A DNA stretch of 64,000 nucleotides from Sphaerisporangium melleum (GCF_014646695.1 NZ_BMNT01000039.1:32687-96686); one strand, 5' to 3'. Positions 8,411 through 16,177 are shown, counted from the first letter of the stretch. Notes: generated by a model from the sequence alone, not told the origin. Made by a program: numbers and translations.

Positions 8411-9295
8411 TCAGTCCCAGGCCGGGCCGGCCGGCGGGGCGCCGTCCCGGAGCACGGCGCCCTCGATCAGGCCGTAGGGCCGGTCGGCCGCGAAGTACAC
8501 CTCGTTGTCGTTGTCCATGCCGAACGGCGCGAGGTCGACCAGGAAGTGGTGCTTGTTGGGCAGCTCCAGCCGTACCTCGCAGATCTCCGGGCGGGCGAGC
8601 AGCACGCGCTCTCCCATCGCGAAGAGGGTCTGCTGCAACGACAGGCTGTGCGTGCCGGCGAAGGCGTCCAGCAGGCACTCGCGCGCCTCGGCGTACGAGC
8701 GGCCGTAGTCGCGCTCGCCGCCGGAGCCGGTGCGGCCGGCGTACGGGGCGTGCCGCCAGCGGGCGGTGACGGCGGTGGCCAGGACGCGGTCGGTGGCCGG
8801 CGCCAGCGTCGTGTACTCGTCCTGCACGAAGCCGTGGAACTCCGAGCCGGTGGAGTTGAGCACGACCAGGTCGCGCAGGCCGGACACGACGGCGGAGGAG
8901 CCGTCCCGGTCGTGGTGGACCACGCAGGTGCGCACCTCGGTCCCGGAGCGGGCGAACGAGTGCGGGCCCCGGCGCTCCCAGCCGTACTCCTCCACCGCCA
9001 CCCTGGCGTGGTGGATCGTGGGCTGGGAGTCGACGAAGTGGCGGGCCAGCAGCAGGGCGAACTCCTCGATCTCCCCGATGCCGTGCTTCTTGGCGAAGGC
9101 GTAGACGGTGTTCTTCTGCGAGTCGGTGGGCAGCACGGCGGCGTTGTCGCCGCTGCGGTGCACCTGCTCCATCTCTCCCGAGAGCGAGACGCTGACGTTG
9201 CAGTCCTTCAGGTGGTGGACCTCGCCGTCGCGGGTGACGTGGACGACGCGGGTCTCGGCCTTGCCGTAACGGTTGGGCCCGAGCACGATGGCCAT
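8411..9295 (-). CDS. uox: Urate oxidase (uricase)
   Basis: 294 residues, typical for cofactor-free uricase, which oxidises urate to 5-hydroxyisourate. Family markers: NRYGKAETR with the catalytic Lys, TDSQKNTVYAFAKKHG, LVVLNSTGSEFHGF, and the C-terminal LPNKHHFLVDL and NDNEVYFAADRPYG. It starts 2 bp after the stop of the HIU hydrolase gene, so both are on one transcript. Order and spacing mirror the reaction order: uricase product to UraH to UraD. Confidence 0.97.
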   Translation of the reverse strand: MAIVLGPNRYGKAETRVVHVTRDGEVHHLKDCNVSVSLSGEMEQVHRSGDNAAVLPTDSQKNTVYAFAKKHGIGEIEEFALLLARHFVDSQPTIHHARVAVEEYGWERRGPHSFARSGTEVRTCVVHHDRDGSSAVVSGLRDLVVLNSTGSEFHGFVQDEYTTLAPATDRVLATAVTARWRHAPYAGRTGSGGERDYGRSYAEARECLLDAFAGTHSLSLQQTLFAMGERVLLARPEICEVRLELPNKHHFLVDLAPFGMDNDNEVYFAADRPYGLIEGAVLRDGAPPAGPAWD

Positions 9296-9297
9296 CG

Positions 9298-9621
9298 TCA
9301 GCTCCCCCGGTAGGTCGAGTAGGCGAACGGGCTGATCAGCAGTGGGACGTGGTAGTGCTGCTCGGGGTCGGCCACGACGAACGTGACGACGACCTCGGGG
9401 TAGAAGCCGACCACTCCGCTCGCGGCGAAGTAGGCGCCGGTGTCGAACACCAGGCGGTGCACGCCCCTGCCCGGCTCACCGGGGGGCAGCCACTCCGCCA
9501 GCCGGCCGTCGTCGTCGGTCACGCCACTGCCGACGACCCGGTCCCCCTGGTACAGGGTGACGGTCATGCCCTCGGCCGGCCGGCCCCTGCTGGAGTCCAG
9601 CACATGGGTGGACAGGCTCAC
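9298..9621 (-). CDS. uraH: 5-hydroxyisourate hydrolase (transthyretin-like)
   Basis: 107 residues, the normal length for this transthyretin-related enzyme, which opens 5-hydroxyisourate to OHCU. The N-terminal LSTHVLDSSRGRPA supplies the catalytic His, and the signature C-terminal tetrapeptide YRGS is intact (FAYSTYRGS). The GTG start at 9621 overlaps the uraD stop by four bases (GTGA). The protein lacks a signal peptide, so it is cytoplasmic. Confidence 0.96.
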   Translation of the reverse strand: MSLSTHVLDSSRGRPAEGMTVTLYQGDRVVGSGVTDDDGRLAEWLPPGEPGRGVHRLVFDTGAYFAASGVVGFYPEVVVTFVVADPEQHYHVPLLISPFAYSTYRGS

Positions 9622-10265
9622 ATTCCCTCCCGGTCTCCGTCGCCCCGGCCGTGTGCACCGGGTCCGCCGCTCCCACCGCTCTCGGTCTCCCCGCCGCCAC
9701 CGCCGCGCCCGCCGCCTCCCGGAGCATCACCGGCCGCGAGCTCCGCGAGCTTCGCGAGCTTCAGGGCACGGAGCGCGGCGATCTCGGCGAGTTCCTCTCG
9801 GACCACGGAGCGCTCGGCGTCCTCGTCGTTGCCCAGCCGGTCCCGCAGCCGGTCGAGCATCTCCGGGGCGGACAGGCCGGTGGCGCACACCAGGTACACG
9901 TGGCCGAAGCGCCGCTCGTACTCGGCGTTGCCCGCGGCCAGCCCCGCCAGCACCTTGCGGTCCGCCCCGGCCGTACCGGACTGCTCGGCACGGGACCAGG
10001 ACGCCTCCCGGGCCTCCCCGGCCGGCCGGTCGCCGATGCGCGGGTGCGCGGACAGCGCCTCCAGCACCTCGGGCCAGCTCAGCCCGCGGACGGCCTCCCG
10101 GACGGCGGCGCCCAGCGTGGCGGCGTCGGCGAACGGCCGCGCTCCGGCGACCCGCCGGGCGAACGCGGGGGCGGCGCAGCAACTCAGCAACTCCCGCTCG
10201 GCCTCAGGAGGGCTGAGCGCGTTGAGCCCGGAAAGACCGGGCCGGCCGGGCGTGACGTTCGGCAT
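9618..10265 (-). CDS. uraD: OHCU decarboxylase with a Gly-rich tail
   Basis: 215 residues. The core (about 1-175) matches 2-oxo-4-hydroxy-4-carboxy-5-ureidoimidazoline decarboxylase, the enzyme that produces S-allantoin. Motifs: LSAHPRIGD with the catalytic His, AGNAEYERRFGHVYLVCATG, and RLGNDEDAERSVVREELAEIA. The last 40 residues are Gly/Ser/Asp rich and not part of the family fold. First gene of the operon: nothing lies upstream on this strand before endonuclease IV on the other strand. The ATG at 10265 lacks a strong ribosome-binding site, so the exact start is less certain than the identity. Confidence 0.92.
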   Translation of the reverse strand: MPNVTPGRPGLSGLNALSPPEAERELLSCCAAPAFARRVAGARPFADAATLGAAVREAVRGLSWPEVLEALSAHPRIGDRPAGEAREASWSRAEQSGTAGADRKVLAGLAAGNAEYERRFGHVYLVCATGLSAPEMLDRLRDRLGNDEDAERSVVREELAEIAALRALKLAKLAELAAGDAPGGGGRGGGGGETESGGSGGPGAHGRGDGDREGM

Positions 10266-10330
10266 GCCAGCTAGTGAACCCTCGCCGGCGGGCCGGGTCC
10301 AGCGGCGGGACCTCCCAAGTGCGGCAACGC

Positions 10331-10360
10331 ATCGTCATGAATTTTCGTGTCATGCTCCAA
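10331..10360 (-). promoter_or_regulatory. Candidate promoter of the purine operon
   Basis: On the minus strand TTGGAG (10360-10355) and GACGAT (10336-10331) are separated by 18 bp, resembling a primary-sigma promoter, in the only AT-richer patch of the 253-bp divergent region. A weak dyad CATGA...TCATG (10336-10340, 10350-10354) overlaps it. This is pattern matching only. Confidence 0.3.
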
Positions 10361-10497
10361 CGCCCGCGGCGGGCCGGCCTGCCCGCCCGGACGTCGGCCC
10401 AGGTGGCGGCACACCGCGTGCGGCGCGGCGCTCGTCCCAGGGGCGTCATCGCCCGGACCGACGCGCCGCCCACCTGGCGCGAGACGCACCGGAGCCT

Positions 10498-10514
10498 CTC
10501 CCATAAGCTGGGAG
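10498..10514 (+). promoter_or_regulatory. Hairpin enclosing the endonuclease IV ribosome-binding site
   Basis: CTCCCA (10498-10503) and TGGGAG (10509-10514) pair perfectly around a 5-nt loop. The right arm is the Shine-Dalgarno sequence of the ATG at 10519. If folded, the hairpin would mask ribosome binding. Confidence 0.45.
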
Positions 10515-10518
10515 CATC

Positions 10519-11376
10519 ATGACGGTTACCTCTCTCATCGGCGGCCACGTGCTGGTCGCGGGCGGTCTGGCCACCGGCGGGCTGCGGTACGCGGCCGAGA
10601 TCGAGGCCGAGGTCGTCCAGGTCTTCGTGACCAACCCGCGCGGCTGGGCGCTCAACGACGGCAAGCCCTCCGAGGACGCCGCGCTGCGCGAGTCCGGCGT
10701 GCCGGTGTTCCTCCACACCCCCTATCTGGTGAACATGGGCTCGCCCACCGCCGACACCCTGGAGAAGTCCACCGAGAGCGTCCGGCACGCGCTGCGGCGC
10801 GGCGCCGAGATCGGCGCGCTCGGCGTGGTCGTGCACACCGGGTCGGCGGTGAGCCAGTCGAAGGACGCCGCGCTGCGGCAGCTCCACGAGCACCTGCTGC
10901 CGCTGCTGGAGGAGATCCCCGAGGACGGTCCCGACCTGCTGCTGGAGCCGATGGCCGGCCAGGGGCAGATGCTGTGCGCCACCGTGCAGGACCTCGGCCC
11001 CTACCTCGACGCGCTGGACCACCACCCGCGGGCGAACATCTGCCTGGACACCTGCCACGCCTTCTCCGCCGGGCACGACCTCGCCGCCCCGGGCGGCGTG
11101 GCCGAGATGCTGGACGCCCTGCACGCCGTCGCCCCGGGCCGGCTGAAGCTCGTGCACGCCAACGACTCCAAGGATCTGTGCGGCTCCAAGCGCGACCGCC
11201 ACGAGAACATCGGGGCCGGGCACATCGGCACCGAGCCGTTCGCCGATCTGCTGCGCCACCCGGCGGCCGCGGGCGTGCCGCTGTGCATCGAGACCCCCGG
11301 CAAGGCCGACAAGCACCGCGAGGACATCCTGCTGCTGAAGAAGCTCCGCGAGTCCGTCACCGCCGCGGCCGGCTGA
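10519..11376 (+). CDS. nfo: Endonuclease IV (AP endonuclease)
   Basis: 285 residues, equal to the typical length. A TIM-barrel AP endonuclease that cuts 5' to abasic sites in base-excision repair. Zinc-site motifs are visible: FLHTPYLVNMGSP, VVHTGS, LLEPMAGQG, NICLDTCHAFSAGHD, KLVHANDSKD and RDRHENIGAGHIG, with the final LCIETPGK. The ATG at 10519 has GGGAG 5 nt upstream inside a small hairpin. It is transcribed away from the purine operon and ends before a region of strong inverted repeats. Confidence 0.95.
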   Translation: MTVTSLIGGHVLVAGGLATGGLRYAAEIEAEVVQVFVTNPRGWALNDGKPSEDAALRESGVPVFLHTPYLVNMGSPTADTLEKSTESVRHALRRGAEIGALGVVVHTGSAVSQSKDAALRQLHEHLLPLLEEIPEDGPDLLLEPMAGQGQMLCATVQDLGPYLDALDHHPRANICLDTCHAFSAGHDLAAPGGVAEMLDALHAVAPGRLKLVHANDSKDLCGSKRDRHENIGAGHIGTEPFADLLRHPAAAGVPLCIETPGKADKHREDILLLKKLRESVTAAAG

Positions 11377-11442
11377 ACGCCTCCGTCCGGCCCTTGCGGC
11401 GCGGGCAGGCCGGACGACGTGCGGCCCTGGCGAGCAGGGCAC

Positions 11443-11570
11443 GGGCGGGGCGTTCGCCAACGAGATCCGGCCGCCCCCCTTTGGGCCGGATCACGTGCGG
11501 GGCCTTGCGGCCGATCGGCGAACACCCCGCCCCGCCCGGCCGACGGGCCCTACCCCCCGGTAAGGGCCCG
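11443..11570. terminator. Nested inverted repeats between nfo and lytR
   Basis: Outer arms 11443-11458 and 11517-11532 match at 15 of 16 positions. Inside them GATCCGGCC (11464-11472) and GGCCGGATC (11484-11492) form a perfect 9-bp dyad. A separate hairpin follows with arms at 11544-11554 and 11559-11570 (one bulged A, 4-nt loop). The region lies between the convergent ends of nfo and the response regulator and probably terminates both. The rest of 11377-11860 (484 bp) contains no gene I can support. Confidence 0.6.
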
Positions 11571-11860
11571 GCGACCTTCGGCGTCACCGGCGGCGCGTGT
11601 GGGCGCGCCGGACCCGGTGATCACCATCGGGATCCGCGTGTCCAAGGTCCGTCCGCCCTTGTCAGGGCCGGTGTCCCCCCCGGTCACGCAGAGTGGCTCT
11701 TCGATGCGGACGACATTACGTTGGGTCATCGCGGTCGTGCCGGCTCTTGCGGCTCCGCTCGCCGAGCGGTGCGTAGTCCTCGATATGCGGAGCGTCACGG
11801 CGCGACGAGCGGCGCGCCCGGGCCGACGAACGGTGGCGCGGGGGCTCGCGCGCCCGCCGC

Positions 11861-12763
11861 TCAGCCCTCCGGCCGCTGCGCGGGCGGGGCGCCCCGGTGC
11901 CCTGGCCCTTCGCCCGAGGCCGGCTCGGTGCCGGGCGCGCGAGCGGCCTGGCCGCCGGCCTCGGACGCCTCGGCGCCGGGCGCGGGCGGCGCGGGGCAGG
12001 CCGGGAGGCCGAAGGCCGGGGACGGGGGGACGCGGAACTGCCGGACGAGCTGGTCGCGGACGCGGCGGCTGTGGCGGCGGCTCACCGGCAGGGTCGTCTC
12101 GCCGACGCGGAGCACGATGCGGCCCTCGTCGAAGCGCATCTCGGTGACGTGCCGGGCCGACACCAGCGTGCTGCGGTGGATCCGGATGAACCCCGAGGAC
12201 GCCCAGCGGCGCTCCAGGGCCGCCAGCGACATGCGCACCAGGTGGGTGCCGTCGGCGGTGTGCAGGCGCACGTAGTCGCCGCTGGCCTCGGCGTAGGCCA
12301 CGGTGTGCTGGTGGACGAAGCTGGTGCGTCCGCTCAGCTCGACCGGGATGACGTCGTCCATCGCGGGCTCGGGCGCCGCCGGGCCATAGGTGGCCTGTTC
12401 CAGCCGGCGCACGGCCTCGGCGACCCGCTCGGGCCGCAGCGGCTTGAGCAGGTAGTCGACGGCCTCCAGCTCGAACGCCTGCACCGCGCGGTCGTCGTGC
12501 GCGGTGACGAAGACCAGCTTGGGCGGGTTCGGGAACGCGGCGACCAGCCTGGCGAGGTTGAGGCCGTCGAGGCCGGGCATGCGGATGTCGAGGAAGACGC
12601 CGTCGAGCCGGTCCCCCGCGCCGATCATCGCGACCATGTCCTGCAGGGCCGTGACGCCGTCCGAGGCCGTCAGGACCTGCTCGACGCGGCTGTCCTGCCG
12701 CAGGAGCAGGGCCAGTTCCGACAGCGCGTGCACCTCGTCGTCGACCGCCAAGACACGGAGCAT
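11861..12763 (-). CDS. LytR/AlgR-type response regulator (LytTR domain)
   Basis: 300 residues from the ATG at 12763. A receiver domain (about 1-120) has the acidic pocket VDDE, phosphoacceptor Asp in FLDIRMPG, Thr in VFVTAHD and Lys in YLLKP. A LytTR DNA-binding domain follows (about 135-235; YAEASGDYVRLHT, IRIHRSTLVS). The last 60 residues are Pro/Ala rich. An upstream ATG at 12814 would add 17 residues; the shorter start is preferred because the receiver normally begins directly with LRVLAVDDE. It lies 72 bp after the partner kinase on the same strand. The target genes cannot be read from the window. Confidence 0.9.
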   Translation of the reverse strand: MLRVLAVDDEVHALSELALLLRQDSRVEQVLTASDGVTALQDMVAMIGAGDRLDGVFLDIRMPGLDGLNLARLVAAFPNPPKLVFVTAHDDRAVQAFELEAVDYLLKPLRPERVAEAVRRLEQATYGPAAPEPAMDDVIPVELSGRTSFVHQHTVAYAEASGDYVRLHTADGTHLVRMSLAALERRWASSGFIRIHRSTLVSARHVTEMRFDEGRIVLRVGETTLPVSRRHSRRVRDQLVRQFRVPPSPAFGLPACPAPPAPGAEASEAGGQAARAPGTEPASGEGPGHRGAPPAQRPEG

Positions 12764-12835
12764 GGGGACACGCTGCCGCCCGGACCGCCGCTCAGGCAAG
12801 CCCTCTATCAACATTCGGTAGTGACCCGAATGCGA

Positions 12836-14035
12836 TTAGCTCTGGTTGCGCCGGGTTTTCGGTACGCGCATGCGCACGGTCGTGCCCTTGTCCGGAGCGG
12901 TGTCGATCACCAGCCCGTACTCCTGACCGTAGATCTGGCGCAGCCGGACGTCGACGTTGGCCAGGCCGATGCCTCCTCCCTCGCCGCTGGGCTGCTCGCC
13001 GGTGAGCAGCCGGCGCACCCGCTCGGGCTCCATGCCCGCGCCGTCGTCCCCGACGGTGATGTGGACCTCGTCGCCGGCGTCGCGCACCACGACGCTCACC
13101 TCGCCGGAGCCCCGGCCGTGCCGGATGCCGTGGGTGATGGCGTTCTCCACCAGGGGCTGCAGGCACAGGAAGGGCACGGGCACCGGCATGACCTCCGGGA
13201 CGACGTCGACGACGTAGCGGAGCTTCTCCCCGAAGCGGGCCCGCTCCAGCAGCAGGTAGCGGTCGACGCAGGTGAGCTCGTCGGACAGCGTGGTGAAGTC
13301 TCCGGAGCGCCGCAGGGCGTGCCGGGCGAAGTCGGCGAAGTCCAGCAGCAGCTCCCGGGCCCGGTCGGGCTCGCTGCGGGTGAAGGAGGCGATCGTGGCC
13401 AGTGAGTTGCAGATGAAGTGCGGGGAGATCTGCGCGCGCAGCGCCCGCCTCTCGGCCCGCAGCGCCCGGCGCCGGACGGCGTCCAGCTCGGCCAGTTCGA
13501 GCTGCCCGGACGCCCACCTGCCGACCTCGGTCGCCGCGCGCACCAGCGTGGCGCTCACCCGCGGGTCGTAGGCGGCGAGCGCGCCGATGACCCGCCCGTC
13601 GACGGTCAGCGGCACCACGACGGCGCTGCTGATCGCGCAGTCGTCGGCCTCGCAGAACAGCTCGTCGCCGGCGACCACGTGCGGCCGCCCGCCGGCCAGG
13701 ATGCCGTGGACGTGCGCGAGCAGATCGCGCACGTGGTCTTCGCCGGGCGGCTCCCCCTCGCCGTCCCAGGCGAGCATCTGCTCGGTGGAGGTGACCACGA
13801 GCGCCGTGGCGCCGACCAGGACGCGCAGGTGGCGGACGGCCCTGCGGGCCGAGTCGCGGGAGAGCCCGGCCCGCAGGTAGGGAGCGGCGACCGAGGCGGT
13901 GTGCAGTGCCGTGCACGCGGCCTCGGGGGCGTCCCCCGGACGGTCGCCGGGCCCCGCGCCGGGGCCACGGCGGGCCAGTCCGTACCCGAGAAGGCCGCTC
14001 AGGGCGCACAGCAGCGCCCACCCGGTGTGCAGCAT
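12836..14035 (-). CDS. LytS-type sensor histidine kinase
   Basis: 399 residues. One hydrophobic N-terminal segment (WALLCALSGLLGYGLA) may anchor the protein. A GAF-like region (about 60-185) follows, then the His_kinase domain with the phosphoacceptor in RAQISPHFICNSLATIASF (His near residue 206) and a HATPase with PLVENAITHGIRHG (N box) and GDDGAGM, GGGIGLANV (G boxes). It is the family of kinases that pairs with LytTR regulators, as here. It lacks the multi-helix 5TM-LYT sensor of classical LytS, so its signal is probably read by the GAF-like region. Confidence 0.9.
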   Translation of the reverse strand: MLHTGWALLCALSGLLGYGLARRGPGAGPGDRPGDAPEAACTALHTASVAAPYLRAGLSRDSARRAVRHLRVLVGATALVVTSTEQMLAWDGEGEPPGEDHVRDLLAHVHGILAGGRPHVVAGDELFCEADDCAISSAVVVPLTVDGRVIGALAAYDPRVSATLVRAATEVGRWASGQLELAELDAVRRRALRAERRALRAQISPHFICNSLATIASFTRSEPDRARELLLDFADFARHALRRSGDFTTLSDELTCVDRYLLLERARFGEKLRYVVDVVPEVMPVPVPFLCLQPLVENAITHGIRHGRGSGEVSVVVRDAGDEVHITVGDDGAGMEPERVRRLLTGEQPSGEGGGIGLANVDVRLRQIYGQEYGLVIDTAPDKGTTVRMRVPKTRRNQS

Positions 14036-14097
14036 GCGGGCAACCGTAATCGGTCACCGTCGGTGAGCGTGGGCGAACGCGGAGAGAACGCCTCGCG

Positions 14098-14706
14098 TCA
14101 GGCCGGGCCCTCGCCGGGCTCCTCCTGGTAGGCGTACCGCTGCTCGCGCCAGGGGTCGCCGACGTTGTGGTAGCCGCGCTCCTCCCAGAACCCGCGGCGG
14201 TCGGCGAGGAGGTACTCCACCGCGCGCACCCATTTGACGCTCTTCCACGCGTACAGGTGGGGGACGACCATGCGCACCGGCAGGCCGCGCTCGGCGGTCA
14301 GCGGCTTCTCGTCCAGTTCGAGAGCGAACAGGGTGGTGTCGCGCTGGAAGTCGGACATGCGGATGTTGGCGCTGTAGCCGTACTCGCCCCAGATCATGAC
14401 GTGGGCGACGCCGGGAGCGGGCGGGACCAGGTCCAGCAGGACGGTGGCCGGGACGCCGCCCCACTCGCTGCCCATGATGGAGAACTTGGTGACGCAGTGG
14501 AAGTCGGCGATGACGCTGGTGCGCGGCAGCGCGGAGAACTCCGGCCAGGCGAAGCGGGTCTCCTCCCCGGACGCCGTCGCGCCGAACACCGCCAGGTTCC
14601 AGCGCTCCGGGCGGAACTGCGGGACCCGTCCGTAGTGCAGGACGGGGTGGCCACGCGGGACGTACTGCCCGGGGGGCAGGCGAGCTTCCTCCGTATGATC
14701 CGGCAC
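14098..14706 (-). CDS. Molybdopterin-dependent oxidoreductase (sulfite oxidase fold)
   Basis: 202 residues, consisting of the oxidoreductase molybdopterin-binding domain (SUOX/MsrP fold). The molybdenum-ligand Cys is in DFHCVTKFS (about residue 70), followed by WGGVP and MIWGEYGYSANIRM, and RMVVPHLYAWKSVKW near the C-terminus, as in family members. There is no Tat or Sec signal, so it is cytoplasmic, unlike MsrP. The substrate is unknown; methionine sulfoxide or sulfite are known for relatives. The ATG at 14706 lies in a divergent arrangement with the DAHP synthase leader. Confidence 0.85.
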   Translation of the reverse strand: MPDHTEEARLPPGQYVPRGHPVLHYGRVPQFRPERWNLAVFGATASGEETRFAWPEFSALPRTSVIADFHCVTKFSIMGSEWGGVPATVLLDLVPPAPGVAHVMIWGEYGYSANIRMSDFQRDTTLFALELDEKPLTAERGLPVRMVVPHLYAWKSVKWVRAVEYLLADRRGFWEERGYHNVGDPWREQRYAYQEEPGEGPA

Positions 14707-14900
14707 GCAGCAATCCTGCCACCGCGCTCCTGACCGCGTGTCATTGGCACCCCGTTAGCGCGGTGACCGCGTCCCTGCCTCGGGGTACCCCCTTTTCCGT
14801 GCCACGGCCGGCCACGATCCGGGCGAGGCGGGGCCGGGCCGCCGGGGCAGGGGTCACCCCGGCGCGGGCGGCGGGCGGCGTCGCGGGCGCGGAGATGAGC

Positions 14901-14906
14901 TATGCT
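14901..14906 (+). promoter_or_regulatory. Candidate -10 box of the DAHP synthase leader
   Basis: TATGCT lies 7 nt before the leader-peptide ATG at 14914, so the transcript would begin at or next to the start codon (leaderless). No clear -35 box is seen. The same spacing occurs at several other genes in this window. Confidence 0.4.
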
Positions 14907-14913
14907 GACGGCG

Positions 14914-14988
14914 ATGCGTACCGCGTTTGAGTTTTGGTATGGCGACGGACCCGTGGAGCTGTCCGTTCGCCGTCAGACGCTGCGCTGA
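14914..14988 (+). CDS. Aromatic amino acid leader peptide (24 residues) of DAHP synthase
   Basis: A short ORF from ATG 14914 to TGA 14988 encodes MRTAFEFWYG followed by 14 further residues. Four of five consecutive codons (14926-14940) specify Phe, Phe, Trp and Tyr, the three products of the pathway started by the downstream DAHP synthase. Such clustering in a 24-codon ORF, just before a strong terminator and 106 bp upstream of the synthase, is the signature of ribosome-mediated attenuation. Low charged tRNA for any aromatic amino acid would stall the ribosome here and favour read-through. The ORF has no function as a protein beyond this. Confidence 0.85.
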   Translation: MRTAFEFWYGDGPVELSVRRQTLR

Positions 14989-15037
14989 CCGGCAAACATC
15001 GGCGAAGGCCCCGGGTCCAGGACGGACCCGGGGCCTT
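14941..15037 (+). promoter_or_regulatory. Transcription attenuator upstream of DAHP synthase
   Basis: Alternative pairings are visible. (a) GGCGACGGAC (14941-14950), directly after the aromatic codons, pairs with GTCCGTTCGCC (14961-14971, one bulge). (b) TTCGCCG (14966-14972) can instead pair with CGGCGAA (15000-15006), which reaches the 5' edge of the terminator. (c) A terminator with perfect 14-bp arms (15005-15018, 15024-15037) and a 5-nt loop, followed by TGTCGTT. A ribosome stalled on the aromatic codons would block (a), free 14961-14972 for (b) and weaken (c). Confidence 0.8.
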
Positions 15038-15094
15038 TGTCGTTCCCGGCCAACCCAGACGACCGCCGACGCGGTCGGAGCAGAAAGGCACCAC

Positions 15095-16132
15095 ATGGTC
15101 ATCGTCATGGCCCCGGAGGCCACGCAGCAGGACATCGAGGCGATCGTCGGCCTGGTGAGCAGGGCCGGCGGCGACGCGTTCGTCAGCCGTGGCGTCAACC
15201 GGACGATCATCGGCCTCGTCGGGGACATCGCCCGGTTCATGAACCTGAACCTGGGCGGCATGAGCGGTGTGGCGGAGGTCATGCGCGTGTCGACGCCCTA
15301 CAAGCTCGTGAGCAGGGACCACCATCCCGAACGCTCGACCGTGCGCGTCGGGAACGTGCCGATCGGCCCGGGCACCATCACCCTGATCGCCGGGCCGTGC
15401 GCGGTGGAGACCCCGGACCAGACGCTCGCCGCCGCACGGATGGCCCAGGCCGCGGGGGCGACGCTGCTGCGCGGCGGCGCGTACAAGCCCCGCACCTCCC
15501 CCTACGCCTTCCAGGGGCTGGGCGAGGCGGGCCTGCGCATCCTGGCCGACGTGCGCGCCGAGACCGGCCTGCCGATCGTGACCGAGGTCGTGGACGCGCA
15601 CGATGTCGAGTTGGTGGCCTCCTACGCCGACATGCTCCAGGTCGGCACCCGCAACGCGCAGAACTTCGGCCTGCTGCAGGCCGTGGGGTCGGTCGGCAAG
15701 CCGGTCATGCTCAAGCGCGGCATGAGCGCCACCATCGAGGAGTGGCTGATGGCCGCGGAGTACATCGCCCAGCGCGGCAACCTGGAGATCGTGCTGTGCG
15801 AGCGCGGCATCCGCACCTTCGAGACGGCCACCCGCAACACGCTGGACATCTCGGCGGTGCCGGTGGTCCAGCGGCTGGCGCACCTGCCGGTCATCGTGGA
15901 CCCCTCGCACTCGGGCGGCCGCCGCGACCTGGTGCTGCCGCTGACCCGCGCGGCGATCGCGGTGGGCGCCGACGGCGTGATCATCGATGTGCACCCCACC
16001 CCCGAGCAGGCGCTGTGCGACGGCCCGCAGGCGCTGGTCGACGGCGATCTGGACGAGCTCGGCCGCATCGTCCGCGAGCTGCCTCCGCTGATGGGCCGCA
16101 CGCTCGCCACCGGGCTCACCCCGGTGGCCTAG
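15095..16132 (+). CDS. aroF: 3-deoxy-7-phosphoheptulonate (DAHP) synthase, type I-beta
   Basis: 345 residues. An N-terminal ferredoxin-like regulatory domain (about 1-70) precedes the catalytic TIM barrel, the architecture of Thermotoga-type DAHP synthases, which condense phosphoenolpyruvate and erythrose 4-phosphate to open the shikimate pathway. Motifs: IAGPCAVE, GGAYKPRTSPYAFQGLG, GTRNAQNF, LKRGMSATIEEW and VIVDPSHSGGRRDLV, with metal ligands Cys, His, Glu and Asp in place. The ATG at 15095 follows GAAAGG by 5 nt. Expression is probably controlled by the attenuator upstream. The stop is followed by a perfect 14-bp hairpin. Confidence 0.95.
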   Translation: MVIVMAPEATQQDIEAIVGLVSRAGGDAFVSRGVNRTIIGLVGDIARFMNLNLGGMSGVAEVMRVSTPYKLVSRDHHPERSTVRVGNVPIGPGTITLIAGPCAVETPDQTLAAARMAQAAGATLLRGGAYKPRTSPYAFQGLGEAGLRILADVRAETGLPIVTEVVDAHDVELVASYADMLQVGTRNAQNFGLLQAVGSVGKPVMLKRGMSATIEEWLMAAEYIAQRGNLEIVLCERGIRTFETATRNTLDISAVPVVQRLAHLPVIVDPSHSGGRRDLVLPLTRAAIAVGADGVIIDVHPTPEQALCDGPQALVDGDLDELGRIVRELPPLMGRTLATGLTPVA

Positions 16133-16144
16133 CGAGAAAAGCCT

Positions 16145-16176
16145 CCGTGGCCGGCCGCACGAGCGGCCGGCCACGG
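16145..16176. terminator. Bidirectional terminator between aroF and thiI
   Basis: Perfect 14-bp arms (16145-16158 and 16163-16176) with a 4-nt loop fill the 45-bp gap between the convergent stop codons of DAHP synthase and ThiI. Confidence 0.8.
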
Positions 16177-16177
16177 G

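Noticed and set aside
10204..10332. Short minus-strand frame (MRCRTWEV start) overlapping the uraD start, considered as a leader peptide
   Set aside because: No clustered codons for a relevant amino acid and no terminator or alternative pairing between it and uraD.
11550..11798. 82-codon minus-strand reading frame between nfo and lytR
   Set aside because: It overlaps one arm of the hairpin region, has no ribosome-binding site and no recognisable family; more likely a chance frame in GC-rich sequence.
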